From the NCBI RefSeq assembly GCF_001655675.1, contig NZ_LYRP01000006.1, positions 1 through 64,000 on the forward strand: DNA of 64,000 bases, read 5' to 3'. The translations under genes were made by a program, and so were the position numbers. The DNA comes from Mangrovibacter phragmitis. GTDB taxonomy: Bacteria > Pseudomonadota > Gammaproteobacteria > Enterobacterales > Enterobacteriaceae. Each line of letters begins with the position of its first letter. Within the stretch, counting starts at the first letter, position 1. Below, piece by piece: positions 1 through 9,483 of this stretch. The notes below the pieces were generated by a model. The model was not told the DNA's origin, did not search any database, and saw nothing but the letters and a program-made list of their open reading frames with translations.

Positions 1-494
1 GCCATCCGGGCGGAATAACCTTGTCTTCCTTTCTGCGGTTCACCGGTCTTACGCGATACAGGCCTCGCTGCAAGTAGCGGGGTTTTTTGTGTTGTCAGGT
101 GTGGCTGTTGGATTTATGCGTTGTCTGTTTTCTTTGATTTTTGCTGAGATATGACAGGCGGGTGTGGGGTGTGGCCTCTAAATCGTTGAGGCGTGCCTGG
201 CGGGCCGGGGCTGCCTGCAGGACGCAGGCAGAGCGACGGGAGGCAGGAAGCCGACTCGGAGCGGTACCCGAACAGGCCGCCGGGGTAAGCCGAATGTCCG
301 CGAAGCGGCGATTTTGCCGGCCACAAAAGGGGGGGCAGGGGGCCAGTGCCCCCTGCGGGCGCCGGGCGCAGGGGGGGAGAGGAAGCAGTATGGCTGACAC
401 GGCGCGCAACTGGCTCTGTGCTGGCAGATTATTGTTACAGTGGTGACTGTTGTGTTCACTGTGTCAGTGTGGCTGTTTCCGTTCACCTGGACTG
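1..494. repeat. GC-rich repeat unit A (partial at window edge)
   Basis: This is the first of three related units. It enters the window in the middle of the unit, at the block that recurs at 687 and 1351 (CATCCGGGCGGAATAACC type). It then has a terminator hairpin and a GC-rich block from about 171 to 460 that recurs almost unchanged at 857-1125. That block starts at a motif GGCCTCTAAATCGTTGAGGC and ends near GCGCAACTGGCTCTGTGCTGG. Short open frames exist on both strands, but their composition (Arg, Pro, Cys, Gly rich) and the absence of recognisable domains argue against genes. The sequence recalls the hairpin-rich C4/ash regions of P4-like elements, but that is from memory only. Confidence 0.75.
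62..88 (+). terminator. Rho-independent terminator in repeat unit A
   Basis: GCCTCGC pairs with GCGGGGT across a short loop and is followed directly by TTTTTT. The same structure occurs in units B and C, so each unit carries its own intrinsic terminator on the plus strand. Confidence 0.65.
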
Positions 495-1159
495 ATGTGA
501 AAGTTCCGTTCACTTGAAGTCGGGTGGTTAATGTGACTTCACAGCCTGTGAACGGGCTAAGGGGGCTCGCCCCCTTTGCAATCCCCGTTTTCGCGGGCGA
601 CCGGTGCTGCGCACTGCGTTCACCTCCGGGCAGTCAGCCTGCGGCCGGCTCGACTCGGCATCCATGCCTCGTTTCGCCTTATTCCGCCGTCCGGGCGGAA
701 TAACCTTGTCTTCCTTTCTGCGGTTCACCGGTCTTACGCGAACCGGCCTCGCTGCAAGTGGCGGGGCTTTTTGTGTTGTCTGGTGTGGCTGGAGGATTTG
801 TACCCGGTATGTCTTTATTTATTTTTTGCTGCTGGCTTACAAACGGGTGGGTTTGGGTGGCCTCTAAATCGTTGAGGCGGGCCTGGCGGGCCGGGGCTGC
901 CTGCAGGACGCAGGCAGAGCGATGGGAGGCAGGAAGCCGACCCGGAGCGGTACCCGAACAGGCCGCCGGGGTAAGCCGAATGTCCGCGAAGCGGCGATTT
1001 TGCCGGCCACAAAAGGGGGGGCAGGGGGCTAGTGCCCCCTGCGGGCGCCGGGCGCAGTAGGTGAGAGAAAGCAGTGTGGTTACCACGGCGCGCAACTGGC
1101 TCTGTGCTGGCAGATCATTTTACTGTGGTTGAGTACTGTTTACTGAACCTGTTACCAGT
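495..1159. repeat. GC-rich repeat unit B (full length)
   Basis: This is the complete unit, about 665 bp. It begins with a GTGAAAGTTCCGTTCACTTG segment, matched at 1162. Next comes a perfect-stem hairpin AGGGGGC-TC-GCCCCCT near 558, then a highly conserved block at 595-690 containing GCGACCGGTGCTGCGCACTG, then the terminator at 746, then the GC-rich block at 857-1125. Units A, B and C align block for block, so tandem duplication is clear. I see no convincing coding gene. Confidence 0.8.
746..773 (+). terminator. Rho-independent terminator in repeat unit B
   Basis: The stem GCCTCGC/GCGGGGC has a single G-U pair and is followed by TTTTTG. It is equivalent to the hairpins at 62 and 1410. Confidence 0.65.
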
Positions 1160-1590
1160 GTGGTGGAAGTTCCGTTCACCTGAAGTGATGCGCTCAATGT
1201 GGCTTCACAGCCAGTGAACGTGTTAAGGGGCCCGCCCCTTAACAATCCGGTTTTTCGCGGGCGACCGGTGCTGCGCACTGCGTTCACCTCCGGGCAGTCA
1301 GCCTGCGGCCGGCTCGACTCGGCATCCATGCCTCGGTTCGCCTTATTCCGCCATCCGGGCGGAATAACCTTGTCTTCCTTTCTCCGGTTCACCGGTCTTA
1401 CGCGAACCGGCCTCGCTGCAAGTGGCGGGGCTTTTTGTGTTGTCTGGTGTGGCTGTGGGATTTGTGCGTTGTCTGTTTTCTTTGATTTTTGCTGAGATAT
1501 TACAGGCGGGCGCCGGGCTCTGGTAGTGAGAAAAGGCAGTGTGATGGACACGACGCGCAACTGACTCTGTGCTGGCAGAGCATTTTACTG
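1160..1590. repeat. GC-rich repeat unit C (internally deleted)
   Basis: This is the third copy. Its 5' part (1160-1505) follows unit B closely, including the conserved ACCGGTGCTGCGCACTG block and the terminator. It then skips most of the GC-rich middle block and rejoins only the tail (GCGGGCGCCGGG at about 1506, GCGCAACTGACTCTGTGCTGG at about 1553). The deletion lies between the GATATTACA segment and the GCGGGCGCC box. The unit ends about 130 bp before yjcE. Confidence 0.75.
1410..1437 (+). terminator. Rho-independent terminator in repeat unit C
   Basis: The stem GCCTCGC/GCGGGGC is followed by TTTTTG, as in the other two units. It would isolate yjcE from transcription arriving from the repeats. 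Confidence 0.65.
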
Positions 1591-1723
1591 TGCCTGCAGT
1601 TTTGCGTTCTGTGCAGAAGCAAGACTGCGCTTTGATTTTCAACTCGGTAAAAATTACTTTACTATCAGGTTGTACCACTCTTCAGACATAACAATCACCC
1701 GCAATTATACATCGCAGGAAAAC

Positions 1724-3370
1724 ATGGAAATTTTCTTCACGATTCTGATTATGACCTTACTGGTCTCCCTTTCCGGGATGGTGACACGCATGTTGCCATT
1801 TCGGGTTCCATTACCTTTAATGCAAATCGCGCTGGGTGCATTGTTCGCCTGGCCGCAGTTTGGCCTGCATGTGGACTTCAACCCGGAGCTGTTCCTGGTG
1901 CTGTTTATCCCGCCATTGCTGTTTGCCGATGGCTGGAAAACGCCAACCTCGGAGTTCTTACAACATGGTCGCGAGATTATTGGCCTTGCGCTGGTGCTGG
2001 TACTCATCACCGTGGCGGGAATCGGTTTCCTGATTTACTGGCTGGTGCCCGGTATTCCATTAGTGCCCGCTTTTGCGCTGGCTGCCGTGCTTTCGCCTAC
2101 CGACGCTGTGGCGCTGTCCGGAATTGTTGGTGAAGGGCGCATACCGAAAAAAATTATGGGGATCCTGCAGGGTGAAGCGCTGATGAACGACGCGTCCGGC
2201 CTGGTCTCACTGAAATTCGCGGTCGCGGTTGTCATGGGCACCATGGTATTCACCGTGGGCGGTGCGACTGTTGAATTCCTCAAAGTGGCTATTGGCGGGC
2301 TGGTTGCCGGTATTATTGTCAGCCTGGTGTATGGCCGTTCATTGCGCCTGATGAGCCGCTGGAGTGGCGATGAACCTGCCACGCAAATCTTACTGCTGTT
2401 CCTGCTACCGTTTGCTTCGTATCTCATTGCCGAGCATTTTGGTGTTTCTGGCATTCTCGCTGCGGTAGCTGCCGGGATGACAATAACCCGTTCAGGGGTA
2501 ATGCGTACTGCGCCACTGGCTATGCGATTACGGGCGAACAGTGTCTGGGCTATGCTGGAGTTTGTGTTTAACGGCATGGTTTTTTTGCTGTTGGGGCTAC
2601 AGCTACCGGGCATTATGGAAACTTCACTGGCAACCGCCAGTGCCGATCCGAACGTTGAAGTGTGGATGCTGTTTGCTGATATTGTGGTGATTTATATCGC
2701 CCTGATAGCTGTGCGTTTTACCTGGCTATGGGTGATGAAACGGTTCAGTTTGCGTTTTTTGCAAAACAACCCTATGTCTTTTTCTGACTGGAGCACTCGT
2801 GAGTTATCTATCGCTGCTTTTGCGGGAGTTCGTGGGGCGCTGACACTGGCTGGTGTGCTCGCTATCCCCTTGTTTCTGAAAGACGGTTCACTGTTCCCTG
2901 CCCGTTATGAAATGGTGTTTATTTCCGCGGGTGTGATTCTTTTCTCACTGGTTGTTGGCGTGGTGATGCTGCCATTATTACTGCGCCATATCACGGTGAC
3001 TGACCACACGCTGATTTCCCGGGAAGAGCGTGTTGCCCGGTCGGCAACGGCTGAAGTGGCTATTGTGACTGTGCAGAAAATGGCGGAAAGGTTGGCGGCA
3101 GACAGTAAAGAGAATATTGATGACGAAGTTATCCGGGAAGTGAGCTCCAGGATTATCGGCAACCTGCGGCGCAGAGCAGGGGGACGCAGTGATGACACAA
3201 GCACAGCGCAAGAAGAAAACCTTGAGCGGCGCTTGCGACTGACAGCATTGCGTTCTGAGCGGGCGGAACTTTACCACCTGCGGGCGACTAAACAGATCAG
3301 TAATGAAACCCTGCTAAAAATGGTCCATGATCTGGACCTGCTGGAAACATTGCTTATTGAACGTAGTTAA
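1724..3370 (+). CDS. yjcE: Na+/H+ antiporter family protein YjcE (CPA1)
   Basis: A polytopic inner-membrane cation/proton antiporter of the CPA1 (NhaP-like) family, 548 aa, about the same length as E. coli YjcE. Hydrophobic segments fill residues 1-430. The ion-binding region is present as LSPTDAVALSG near residue 125, followed by EALMNDASGLV near residue 155, the ND motif typical of CPA1. The last 110 residues are charged and cytoplasmic. I start at ATG 1724, preceded by AGGA, which gives MEIFFTILIM as in E. coli. An upstream in-frame TTG at 1670 is less likely. It is a monocistronic plus-strand gene that converges on the LysR gene with a 2-bp gap. The physiological ion and role of YjcE are not well defined. 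Confidence 0.93.
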   Translation: MEIFFTILIMTLLVSLSGMVTRMLPFRVPLPLMQIALGALFAWPQFGLHVDFNPELFLVLFIPPLLFADGWKTPTSEFLQHGREIIGLALVLVLITVAGIGFLIYWLVPGIPLVPAFALAAVLSPTDAVALSGIVGEGRIPKKIMGILQGEALMNDASGLVSLKFAVAVVMGTMVFTVGGATVEFLKVAIGGLVAGIIVSLVYGRSLRLMSRWSGDEPATQILLLFLLPFASYLIAEHFGVSGILAAVAAGMTITRSGVMRTAPLAMRLRANSVWAMLEFVFNGMVFLLLGLQLPGIMETSLATASADPNVEVWMLFADIVVIYIALIAVRFTWLWVMKRFSLRFLQNNPMSFSDWSTRELSIAAFAGVRGALTLAGVLAIPLFLKDGSLFPARYEMVFISAGVILFSLVVGVVMLPLLLRHITVTDHTLISREERVARSATAEVAIVTVQKMAERLAADSKENIDDEVIREVSSRIIGNLRRRAGGRSDDTSTAQEENLERRLRLTALRSERAELYHLRATKQISNETLLKMVHDLDLLETLLIERS

Positions 3371-3372
3371 TG

Positions 3373-4266
3373 TTACAGGCTGCCTGATGGCGGCCAGTGG
3401 TTCTTGCAACACGTTATCCAGGCTTGGGCACTGTGGGAAAGATAGCCCTCGTTACGCCAAATCATCGCCAGAGCCCAGTGCAGTTCGCTGTCCAGAGGCC
3501 GCCAGCTTAACAAGCCTGAATCCAGTTTTTTGCAAATGGGTTCGGGCAAAATAGCCAGACCTACCTGGGCCTGCACCATGGCAGCCAGAAAATCCCACTG
3601 CCCACTACGCACCGCAATTCTTGGGGTAATCCCTGACCCGGTGAACATCTGCATCAACTGGTGGCTGAGGGAAAAATCCTCGTTATAAATCAGTAACGGT
3701 ACATCGGCCAGTTGTGTGGGGGAAATGGTGACCATAGCCGCCCATTTAGAACCTTTGGGAACCACTACGCACAAAGGGTGTTGTGCCACATGCAGCGTAG
3801 TGAAATGTTGTTCGTCTTCAACAGGTAGTGCCGTTACAGCGACATCCAGTTCGCCATTTTGTACTGCCTGTTGCACTTTCAGCCCACCAAATTCGGAAAT
3901 TTTTAACTCTATTCCCGGGTATTTTTGGCGAAAGTGGGCAATCGGGGAGGCCATAATCATCCCTACCATTGGCGGGATCCCAAGGCGCAAAGTACCGTGG
4001 TTCAACTGGCGAATATCGCTCAGTTCTGACTGGAGTTGCTGAACGTTATCCAGAATCACCCGGCCTTTGTCATACACGGCTTGCCCGGTATCAGTGAGCG
4101 ACAATTTACGCCCCTGGCGAATCAGCAGCGTGGTGCCTAATTCATCTTCGAGATTGCGCAGCATCTTACTGATAGTGGGCTGAGTAACAAATAAGTTTTC
4201 GGCAGCACGGGTAAAGCTTTGCTGGCGCACCACCTCAACAAAATAACGCAACATGCGTATATCCAT
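3373..4266 (-). CDS. LysR-family regulator, CidR-like
   Basis: A LysR-type DNA-binding regulator, 297 aa. The winged HTH covers residues 1-60, with SFTRAAENLFVTQPTISKML as its core, followed by a periplasmic-binding-protein-like effector domain. The start at 4266 has a strong upstream GGGAGGA. Regulators of this subgroup commonly sit divergently to cidA/cidB-type murein hydrolase exporter genes. Here the divergent position holds a decayed remnant of exactly that pair, so the regulator has probably lost its neighbouring target. The family call is certain; the CidR-like assignment rests on this context and on general sequence feel. It may still control distant genes. Confidence 0.85.
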   Translation of the reverse strand: MDIRMLRYFVEVVRQQSFTRAAENLFVTQPTISKMLRNLEDELGTTLLIRQGRKLSLTDTGQAVYDKGRVILDNVQQLQSELSDIRQLNHGTLRLGIPPMVGMIMASPIAHFRQKYPGIELKISEFGGLKVQQAVQNGELDVAVTALPVEDEQHFTTLHVAQHPLCVVVPKGSKWAAMVTISPTQLADVPLLIYNEDFSLSHQLMQMFTGSGITPRIAVRSGQWDFLAAMVQAQVGLAILPEPICKKLDSGLLSWRPLDSELHWALAMIWRNEGYLSHSAQAWITCCKNHWPPSGSL

Positions 4267-4385
4267 ACCTGTCCTCCCAAACTATGCCATTTAACTATGA
4301 TTTCGATAATGTTAATTCATTTCTGGAATTTTATCGCTTTCTTATACTGCGCCTTCTTTGCCGATAATTTCAGGATATCCTGGCT

Positions 4386-4618
4386 ATGACCATTGCATTA
4401 CGAATACTGGTACAGGGCATGCTATAACGCCTGCAGGCTCCGGTTCAGGTTGTGCTGTATGCGGATTTATTTGTACTACCGGAATACCTGGTGCAGTGGT
4501 GGCGTTCGCCGCTGCCTGCCAATCTGGTGGGGATGTTGTTGTGTTTTTGCGCCTGGCGATGATGTTGTCGGGGATAATTATGGTACTGGCCGCCTCAGGG
4601 GACTGGGAAATGTTTTGA
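4386..4618 (+). pseudogene. Decayed cidA-cidB (holin-like LrgA/LrgB family) remnant
   Basis: From ATG 4386 the frame reads MTIALRILVQGML, then a TAA stop at 4425. The same frame continues with QVVLYADLFVLPEYLVQWWR and then SPLPANLVGMLLCF, the conserved CidA/LrgA segment, before a TGA at 4560. Overlapping this stop, a second frame reads LAMMLSGIIMVLAASGDWEMF up to the stop at 4616-4618, which resembles the C-terminus of a CidB/LrgB membrane protein. The 5' part of cidA therefore seems joined to the 3' end of cidB by a large deletion, with an additional nonsense mutation. It lies about 120 bp divergently from the LysR gene. The family assignment is from recalled motifs. Confidence 0.68.
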
Positions 4619-4621
4619 TAA

Positions 4622-4641
4622 TCCCCCGGCGAACCGGGGGA
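4622..4641 (-). terminator. Hairpin ending the acs-yjcH-actP operon
   Basis: A perfect 8-bp inverted repeat TCCCCCGG/CCGGGGGA with a 4-nt loop that reads TTCG on the minus strand. It lies about 10 bp beyond the actP stop. The T-tract after it is weak (TTATCAAAAC), so it may act as a mild terminator or as a 3' stabiliser. Confidence 0.55.
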
Positions 4642-4651
4642 GAAAACGATG

Positions 4652-6304
4652 TTAGTGCGATTTCCCCTGCTCAATACCGATGCCGGTTTGCGAACGAATA
4701 AACTGCGCCTGGAACAGCGAACGTTCATGTTTACCCGCTTCGCTGGTATCGGTAGCGGAGAAGAACCAGACACCAATAAAGGCCGCAAGCATGGAGAACA
4801 GCGCCGGGTATTCGTAAGGGAATATTGCAGTGGCGTGTCCAAGGATTTTCACCCAAATGGTTGGGCCAAGCACCATCAGCACGACTGCGGTGAGCAAACC
4901 TAACCAGCCGCCAGTCATTGCGCCGCGTGTGGTCAGTTTGGACCAGTACATCGACAGCAGAATAATCGGGAAGTTACAACTGGCGGCAATGGAGAAGGCC
5001 AGGCCCACCATAAACGCAATATTCTGTTTCTCGAACAAAATCCCCAGCAGAATTGCCACCACACCCAGCACCAGAACAGTAATTTTGGAAACTTTTAACT
5101 CCTGGCGTTCCGTTGCACCTTTGCGAATAACGTTGGCATACAAATCGTGGGACACCGCAGACGCACCGGCCAGCGTCAGACCGGCGACAACGGCCAGAAT
5201 AGTGGCGAACGCCACGGCAGAGATAAAGCCCAGGAACAGATTGCCACCTACAGCATCCGCCAGGTGAACCGCCGCCATATTGTTGCCGCCAATCAGTGCT
5301 CCAGCAGCGTCTTTAAACGTCGGGTTTGCACCCACTAACATAATGGCACCAAAGCCGATAATGAAGGTCAGGAAGTAGAAATACCCCATAAACCCAGTAG
5401 CATAGAACACACTTTTGCGTGCTTCACGGGCGTCGTTGACGGTGAAGAAACGCATCAGAATATGTGGTAACCCGGCAGTACCAAACATCAGCCCAAGCCC
5501 CAGAGACAGGGCGGATATCGGGTCACTCACTAACCCGCCAGGCCGCATAATCGCGCCACCTTTAGGGTGCACCGACATCGCTTCGGTAAACAGGTTATTA
5601 AAACTGAATCCGGCATGTTTCATGACCATAATCGCCATAAAACTGGCACCAAACAATAGCAGTACAGCCTTGATGATTTGCACCCAGGTGGTGGCCAGCA
5701 TGCCGCCAAACAGCACATACATCACCATCAACACACCCACCATCACCACCGCAACATGGTAGTTCAGGCCAAATAACAACTGGATAAGTTTACCTGCGCC
5801 GACCATCTGTGCAATCAGGTACAACGCTACCACCACCAGTGAACCGCAGGCAGACAAGGTACGAATCGGGCGTTGTTGCAGGCGATAAGATGCCACGTCT
5901 GCAAAGGTATAGCGGCCGAGATTACGCAGGCGTTCGGCTATCAGAAACAGAATAATCGGCCAGCCGACCAGGAAGCCTAAGGAATAGATAAGGCCATCGT
6001 AGCCAGAGGTATATACCAGCGCGGAAATCCCCAGAAAGGATGCCGCAGACATAAAGTCACCGGCAATCGCCAGGCCGTTCTGGAAGCCGGTGATATTCCC
6101 GCCAGCGGTGTAGTAGTCGCTTCTGGAGCGGGTCCGGCGGGAAGCCCACCAGGTTATCCCGAGTGTCAGCACGACAAAAATGACAAACATAATAATTGCC
6201 TGCCAGTTAGTTGGCTGGCGTTTAACTTCCCCGGTGATGGCATCCGCACACTGTCCGGCCAGTGGCAATCCCATCATAAGTAATGTGGTCAACAAACGCA
6301 TCAT
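4652..6304 (-). CDS. actP: Cation/acetate symporter ActP
   Basis: A sodium:solute symporter family permease importing acetate and other short monocarboxylates across the inner membrane, 550 aa (E. coli 549). Residues 1-20 form a cleavable-looking signal peptide ending LAGQCADA. About 13 membrane segments follow. The motif [13 protein letters not shown] near residue 130 and the [13 protein letters not shown] region near residue 280 are typical of ActP. It is the last gene of the acs-yjcH-actP operon and overlaps yjcH by 4 bp (ATGA), which suggests translational coupling. There are two adjacent Met codons at the start; the first is used here. Everything looks intact. Confidence 0.96.
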   Translation of the reverse strand: MMRLLTTLLMMGLPLAGQCADAITGEVKRQPTNWQAIIMFVIFVVLTLGITWWASRRTRSRSDYYTAGGNITGFQNGLAIAGDFMSAASFLGISALVYTSGYDGLIYSLGFLVGWPIILFLIAERLRNLGRYTFADVASYRLQQRPIRTLSACGSLVVVALYLIAQMVGAGKLIQLLFGLNYHVAVVMVGVLMVMYVLFGGMLATTWVQIIKAVLLLFGASFMAIMVMKHAGFSFNNLFTEAMSVHPKGGAIMRPGGLVSDPISALSLGLGLMFGTAGLPHILMRFFTVNDAREARKSVFYATGFMGYFYFLTFIIGFGAIMLVGANPTFKDAAGALIGGNNMAAVHLADAVGGNLFLGFISAVAFATILAVVAGLTLAGASAVSHDLYANVIRKGATERQELKVSKITVLVLGVVAILLGILFEKQNIAFMVGLAFSIAASCNFPIILLSMYWSKLTTRGAMTGGWLGLLTAVVLMVLGPTIWVKILGHATAIFPYEYPALFSMLAAFIGVWFFSATDTSEAGKHERSLFQAQFIRSQTGIGIEQGKSH

Positions 6305-6615
6305 GATGGTTTTACCTCGCTGATAATGGCCTTCGTGAGTCGGTCAAATTCGCCATTTGCTCGCCAGACATACACGCCTGTCAGCACAAACGACAGTACG
6401 ATAATGCCAATACCTACGGGTATGCCGCGGGTGACATTAGTGTCTGGCCCCAGCGGGGTCCCCAACCATTCGGGGGCAAAAGCGATAAGCATGATAAAAC
6501 CAAAATAAACCACCAACATAATAGTGGTCAGGAAGGCGGCAAACCGTTGCCTTTTATGTACCAGTTCCTTGAAATATGGGGTGTTTTGTACCTGCTGATA
6601 AACGGTATCATTCAT
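6301..6615 (-). CDS. yjcH: DUF485 inner-membrane protein YjcH
   Basis: A small inner-membrane protein of 104 aa (DUF485) with two hydrophobic segments, residues about 25-45 and 60-85. It is conserved between acs and actP in enterobacteria and is thought to accompany the acetate permease, though its own function is not established. The start at 6615 has GGAG nine bases upstream. Its stop overlaps the actP start, and acs lies 131 bp upstream. It matches E. coli YjcH over its whole length. Confidence 0.93.
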   Translation of the reverse strand: MNDTVYQQVQNTPYFKELVHKRQRFAAFLTTIMLVVYFGFIMLIAFAPEWLGTPLGPDTNVTRGIPVGIGIIVLSFVLTGVYVWRANGEFDRLTKAIISEVKPS

Positions 6616-6746
6616 CGCAGCATCTCCAGAGGTAAGGTCAGTTTTGTTGTTGTTGGGGGTTATAGTTAGAATATTTAGCGTATCGAGCTGTATTCATCAC
6701 AGATTGCGCCCTGCACGCAGTATGCAGGGCGGTGTATCGTGCCGAA

Positions 6747-8705
6747 TTACGATGGCATTTTAATTGACTGTTTTTCCTCCAGTAATTTTTCTACAACACC
6801 GGGATCTGCCAGGGTCGAAGTATCGCCAAAGTTGCTGGTATCACCGGCGGCGATTTTGCGCAGAATACGGCGCATGATTTTCCCTGAACGGGTCTTCGGC
6901 AAGGCATCAGTCCAGTGCAACACATCAGGTGTTGCCAGTGGCCCAATCTCTTTGCGTACCCAGTTACGTACTTCGGTATACAGTGCCGGTGTGGGTTCTT
7001 CGCCATGAATCAGGGTGACGTAAGCATAAATAGCCTGGCCTTTAATGTTATGGGGGATCCCGACCACGGCAGCTTCAGCAATCAGTGGGTGGGAGACCAG
7101 TGCTGATTCAATTTCGGCAGTGCCCAGGCGGTGGCCGGATACATTCAGCACATCGTCTACGCGCCCGGTTATCCAGTAATAACCATCTTCATCGCGGCGC
7201 GCACCATCTCCACTGAAATAGCGGTTTTTAAAGGTCGAAAAGTAGGTCTGTTCAAAACGAGCATGATCGCCAAACAGGGTGCGGGCCTGCCCGGGCCAGG
7301 AATCAGTGATAACCAGGTTACCTTCTGTCGCGCCTTCCAGCAGATTACCTTCGTTATCAACCAGTGCCGGTTGTACACCGAAGAAAGGCCTGGTGGCCGA
7401 ACCTGCTTTCAGTTCAGTTGCGCCGGGTAACGGGGTTATCATGAAACCACCGGTTTCGGTTTGCCACCAGGTATCCATAACCGGGCATTTCTCGTTGCCG
7501 ATTTTTTTCCAGTACCACTCCCAGGCTTCCGGATTAATCGGTTCGCCCACTGAGCCCAGAATACGTAATGACGAGCGGTCTGTGCCCTCTATAGCACTGT
7601 CACCTTCTGCCATAAGCGCCCGGATTGCGGTCGGTGCGGTGTACAGAATATTAACTTTATGCTTATCGACCACTTGTGCCATACGGTTCGGCTTCGGCCA
7701 GTTAGGCACGCCTTCAAATACCAGCGTGGTGGCGCCGCAGGCCAGTGGCCCATAAAGCAGGTAGCTGTGCCCGGTCACCCAGCCCACATCGGCAGTGCAC
7801 CAGTAAATGTCACCATCGTGGTAGTCAAAAACATATTTAAATGTGGTAGCGGCATAAACCAGGTAGCCACCTGTAGTATGCAACACACCTTTTGGCTTGC
7901 CGGTTGAACCGGAGGTATAGAGGATGAACAGTGGGTCTTCCGCACTCATTTCAACGGCCTGGTGTTCATCGCTGGCACCAGCCATACAATCGTGCCACCA
8001 CAGGTCGCGGCCTTCATGCCATTGAACAGCGCCGCCGGTACGTTTTAGCGTTATCACATGCTCAATTGTGGTGACTTCCGGATGCTCAAGGGCTTCATCG
8101 ACGTTCTTTTTCAGTGGAATTCCCCGCCCGGCGCGAACGCCTTCATCGGCGGTAATCACCATTTTTGCGCTGGAATCCACAATACGCCCGGCAACAGCCT
8201 CCGGGGAAAATCCACCAAAAATAACGGAGTGAACGGCACCCACACGGGCGCAGGCCAGCATGGCAACGGCGGCTTCCGGTACCATTGGCATATAAATCGC
8301 CACCACATCGCCTTTACGAATACCTTGCTGAGTTAACACATTGGCAAAGCGGCAGACGTCACGGTGCAGTTCACGATAAGTCAGTGTACTACTTTGGCTG
8401 GCATCATCGCCTTCCCAGATGATAGCCACCTGGTCGCCGCGGGTCGCGAGATGGCGGTCCAGACAGTTAGCCGCCAGGTTAAGGGTGCCATCCTCATACC
8501 ACTTAATCGACACATTTCCCGGTGCAAACGAGGTGTTCTTTACTTTGGTATATGGCTTGATCCAGTCAAGGATCTTGCCCTGTTCACCCCAGAATGTGTC
8601 AGGATCCTGGCATGATTGTTGGTACATTGACGCATATTGTTCCGGATTTATCAGGCAGCGTTCCGCAATAGTTGCGGGAATTGGGTGCTTGTGAATTTGG
8701 CTCAT
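6747..8705 (-). CDS. acs: Acetyl-CoA synthetase
   Basis: AMP-forming acetyl-CoA synthetase, 652 aa, the same length as the E. coli enzyme. It makes acetyl-CoA from acetate, ATP and CoA through acetyl-AMP. The adenylate P-loop reads [11 protein letters not shown] near residue 265. The catalytic lysine in the [11 protein letters not shown] motif is K609, the residue acetylated by Pat and deacetylated by CobB in Salmonella/E. coli Acs. The start at 8705 follows AGGAG. It is the first gene of the acs-yjcH-actP operon. In E. coli the operon is CRP- and sigma-S-linked and diverges from nrfA; here the divergent side is occupied by a restriction island. Confidence 0.97.
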   Translation of the reverse strand: MSQIHKHPIPATIAERCLINPEQYASMYQQSCQDPDTFWGEQGKILDWIKPYTKVKNTSFAPGNVSIKWYEDGTLNLAANCLDRHLATRGDQVAIIWEGDDASQSSTLTYRELHRDVCRFANVLTQQGIRKGDVVAIYMPMVPEAAVAMLACARVGAVHSVIFGGFSPEAVAGRIVDSSAKMVITADEGVRAGRGIPLKKNVDEALEHPEVTTIEHVITLKRTGGAVQWHEGRDLWWHDCMAGASDEHQAVEMSAEDPLFILYTSGSTGKPKGVLHTTGGYLVYAATTFKYVFDYHDGDIYWCTADVGWVTGHSYLLYGPLACGATTLVFEGVPNWPKPNRMAQVVDKHKVNILYTAPTAIRALMAEGDSAIEGTDRSSLRILGSVGEPINPEAWEWYWKKIGNEKCPVMDTWWQTETGGFMITPLPGATELKAGSATRPFFGVQPALVDNEGNLLEGATEGNLVITDSWPGQARTLFGDHARFEQTYFSTFKNRYFSGDGARRDEDGYYWITGRVDDVLNVSGHRLGTAEIESALVSHPLIAEAAVVGIPHNIKGQAIYAYVTLIHGEEPTPALYTEVRNWVRKEIGPLATPDVLHWTDALPKTRSGKIMRRILRKIAAGDTSNFGDTSTLADPGVVEKLLEEKQSIKMPS

Positions 8706-9220
8706 AGTTTTTTCTCCTTTCCTGATGTTAATAATATGTCGCGAAAAGGTTAATTGAAGTGGGCCTTATGGCTTTGTTTACTTTTTGGGCGAGAGATCAC
8801 GCATTGTTTAAAGTGGTTTAATAAAACACCAAACATTCTTTGAAGCAGAGCGGAAAATAGTGCGAAATGTATTAACGAACATTACCGAAAAATGAAGAGA
8901 GAACAGGTGAATAGCGTTTCTGACTGAGTATTTTGTCTGCTACCGGAAGGATGTCATATGAGTTTCATCCTGGTTGTACAATAGCAGGACAATACCGGTT
9001 TTACTATGAGGGGGCAGCATAGAAAACCCACTTACACACGTTCCTGCTGTAGAAAAACTGAGAGGCCAGCTACGTATAGTACTTGCACATATGAAAAGTT
9101 TGCCCTCTGCAAGTTTCTGTCCAAAAATCATTCTGAACAATAAAAATTTAATATTAAATTGAATTTTTACAGTTTAAAATGCTTAAATCAGTTTAAACAG
9201 GGCCAACTCCGAGCATAGAT
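8706..9220. other. Junction between acs and the restriction island, no gene seen
   Basis: This 515-bp stretch must hold the acs promoter on the minus strand and the promoter of the small HTH gene on the plus strand. I see no clear coding region. A 66-codon minus-strand frame at 8940-9140 has no recognisable features and no good start signal. The right part (9130-9200) is very AT-rich. No direct repeat or integrase remnant that would mark an insertion site was evident by eye. Confidence 0.5.
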
Positions 9221-9424
9221 ATGATACGTTGCCATCTCGCCCGCCTGATGGGGGAGCGGAAAATGAAGATTTCCGACGTTTTACGAGAGACAGGGCTTAG
9301 ACGCAATACAGTGACCCTGATGTACAAGGAAACAGCTCAAAAGATAGACATCGAGGCATTGGATAAGCTCTGCCAGCTCTTTGCTTGCGATGTGGCGGAT
9401 ATACTGGAATTCACGGATGAATAG
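9221..9424 (+). CDS. Small XRE/Cro-type HTH regulator
   Basis: A 67-aa protein that is essentially one helix-turn-helix domain of the Cro/CI (YozG-like) type. The recognition region is KISDVLRETGLRRNTVTLMY at residues 15-34, and the C-terminal LDKLCQLFACDVADILEF resembles the typical end of short XRE proteins. It lies 59 bp upstream of hsdR on the same strand. Small regulators of this kind often control the timing of restriction genes when a system enters a new host, so a C-protein-like role is a reasonable inference. No binding site was identified. Confidence 0.82.
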   Translation: MIRCHLARLMGERKMKISDVLRETGLRRNTVTLMYKETAQKIDIEALDKLCQLFACDVADILEFTDE

Positions 9425-9483
9425 TGTGATACCTGTGAAGACAACCTCTGCCCACGACGTGTCAAAATCATTAGGCGTAACCC

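Noticed and set aside
95-1678. Several 60-146 codon frames on both strands in the repeat region
   Set aside because: They are Arg/Pro/Cys-rich, overlap one another on both strands, follow the repeat structure and have no family marks. High GC alone explains long open frames here.
4343-4365. GCCGATAA near the cidA remnant as a possible FliA promoter
   Set aside because: The -35 position 15 bases upstream does not resemble TAAA.
8940-9140. Small minus-strand frame between acs and the HTH gene
   Set aside because: No recognisable motif, no good ribosome site, and it lies in promoter DNA.
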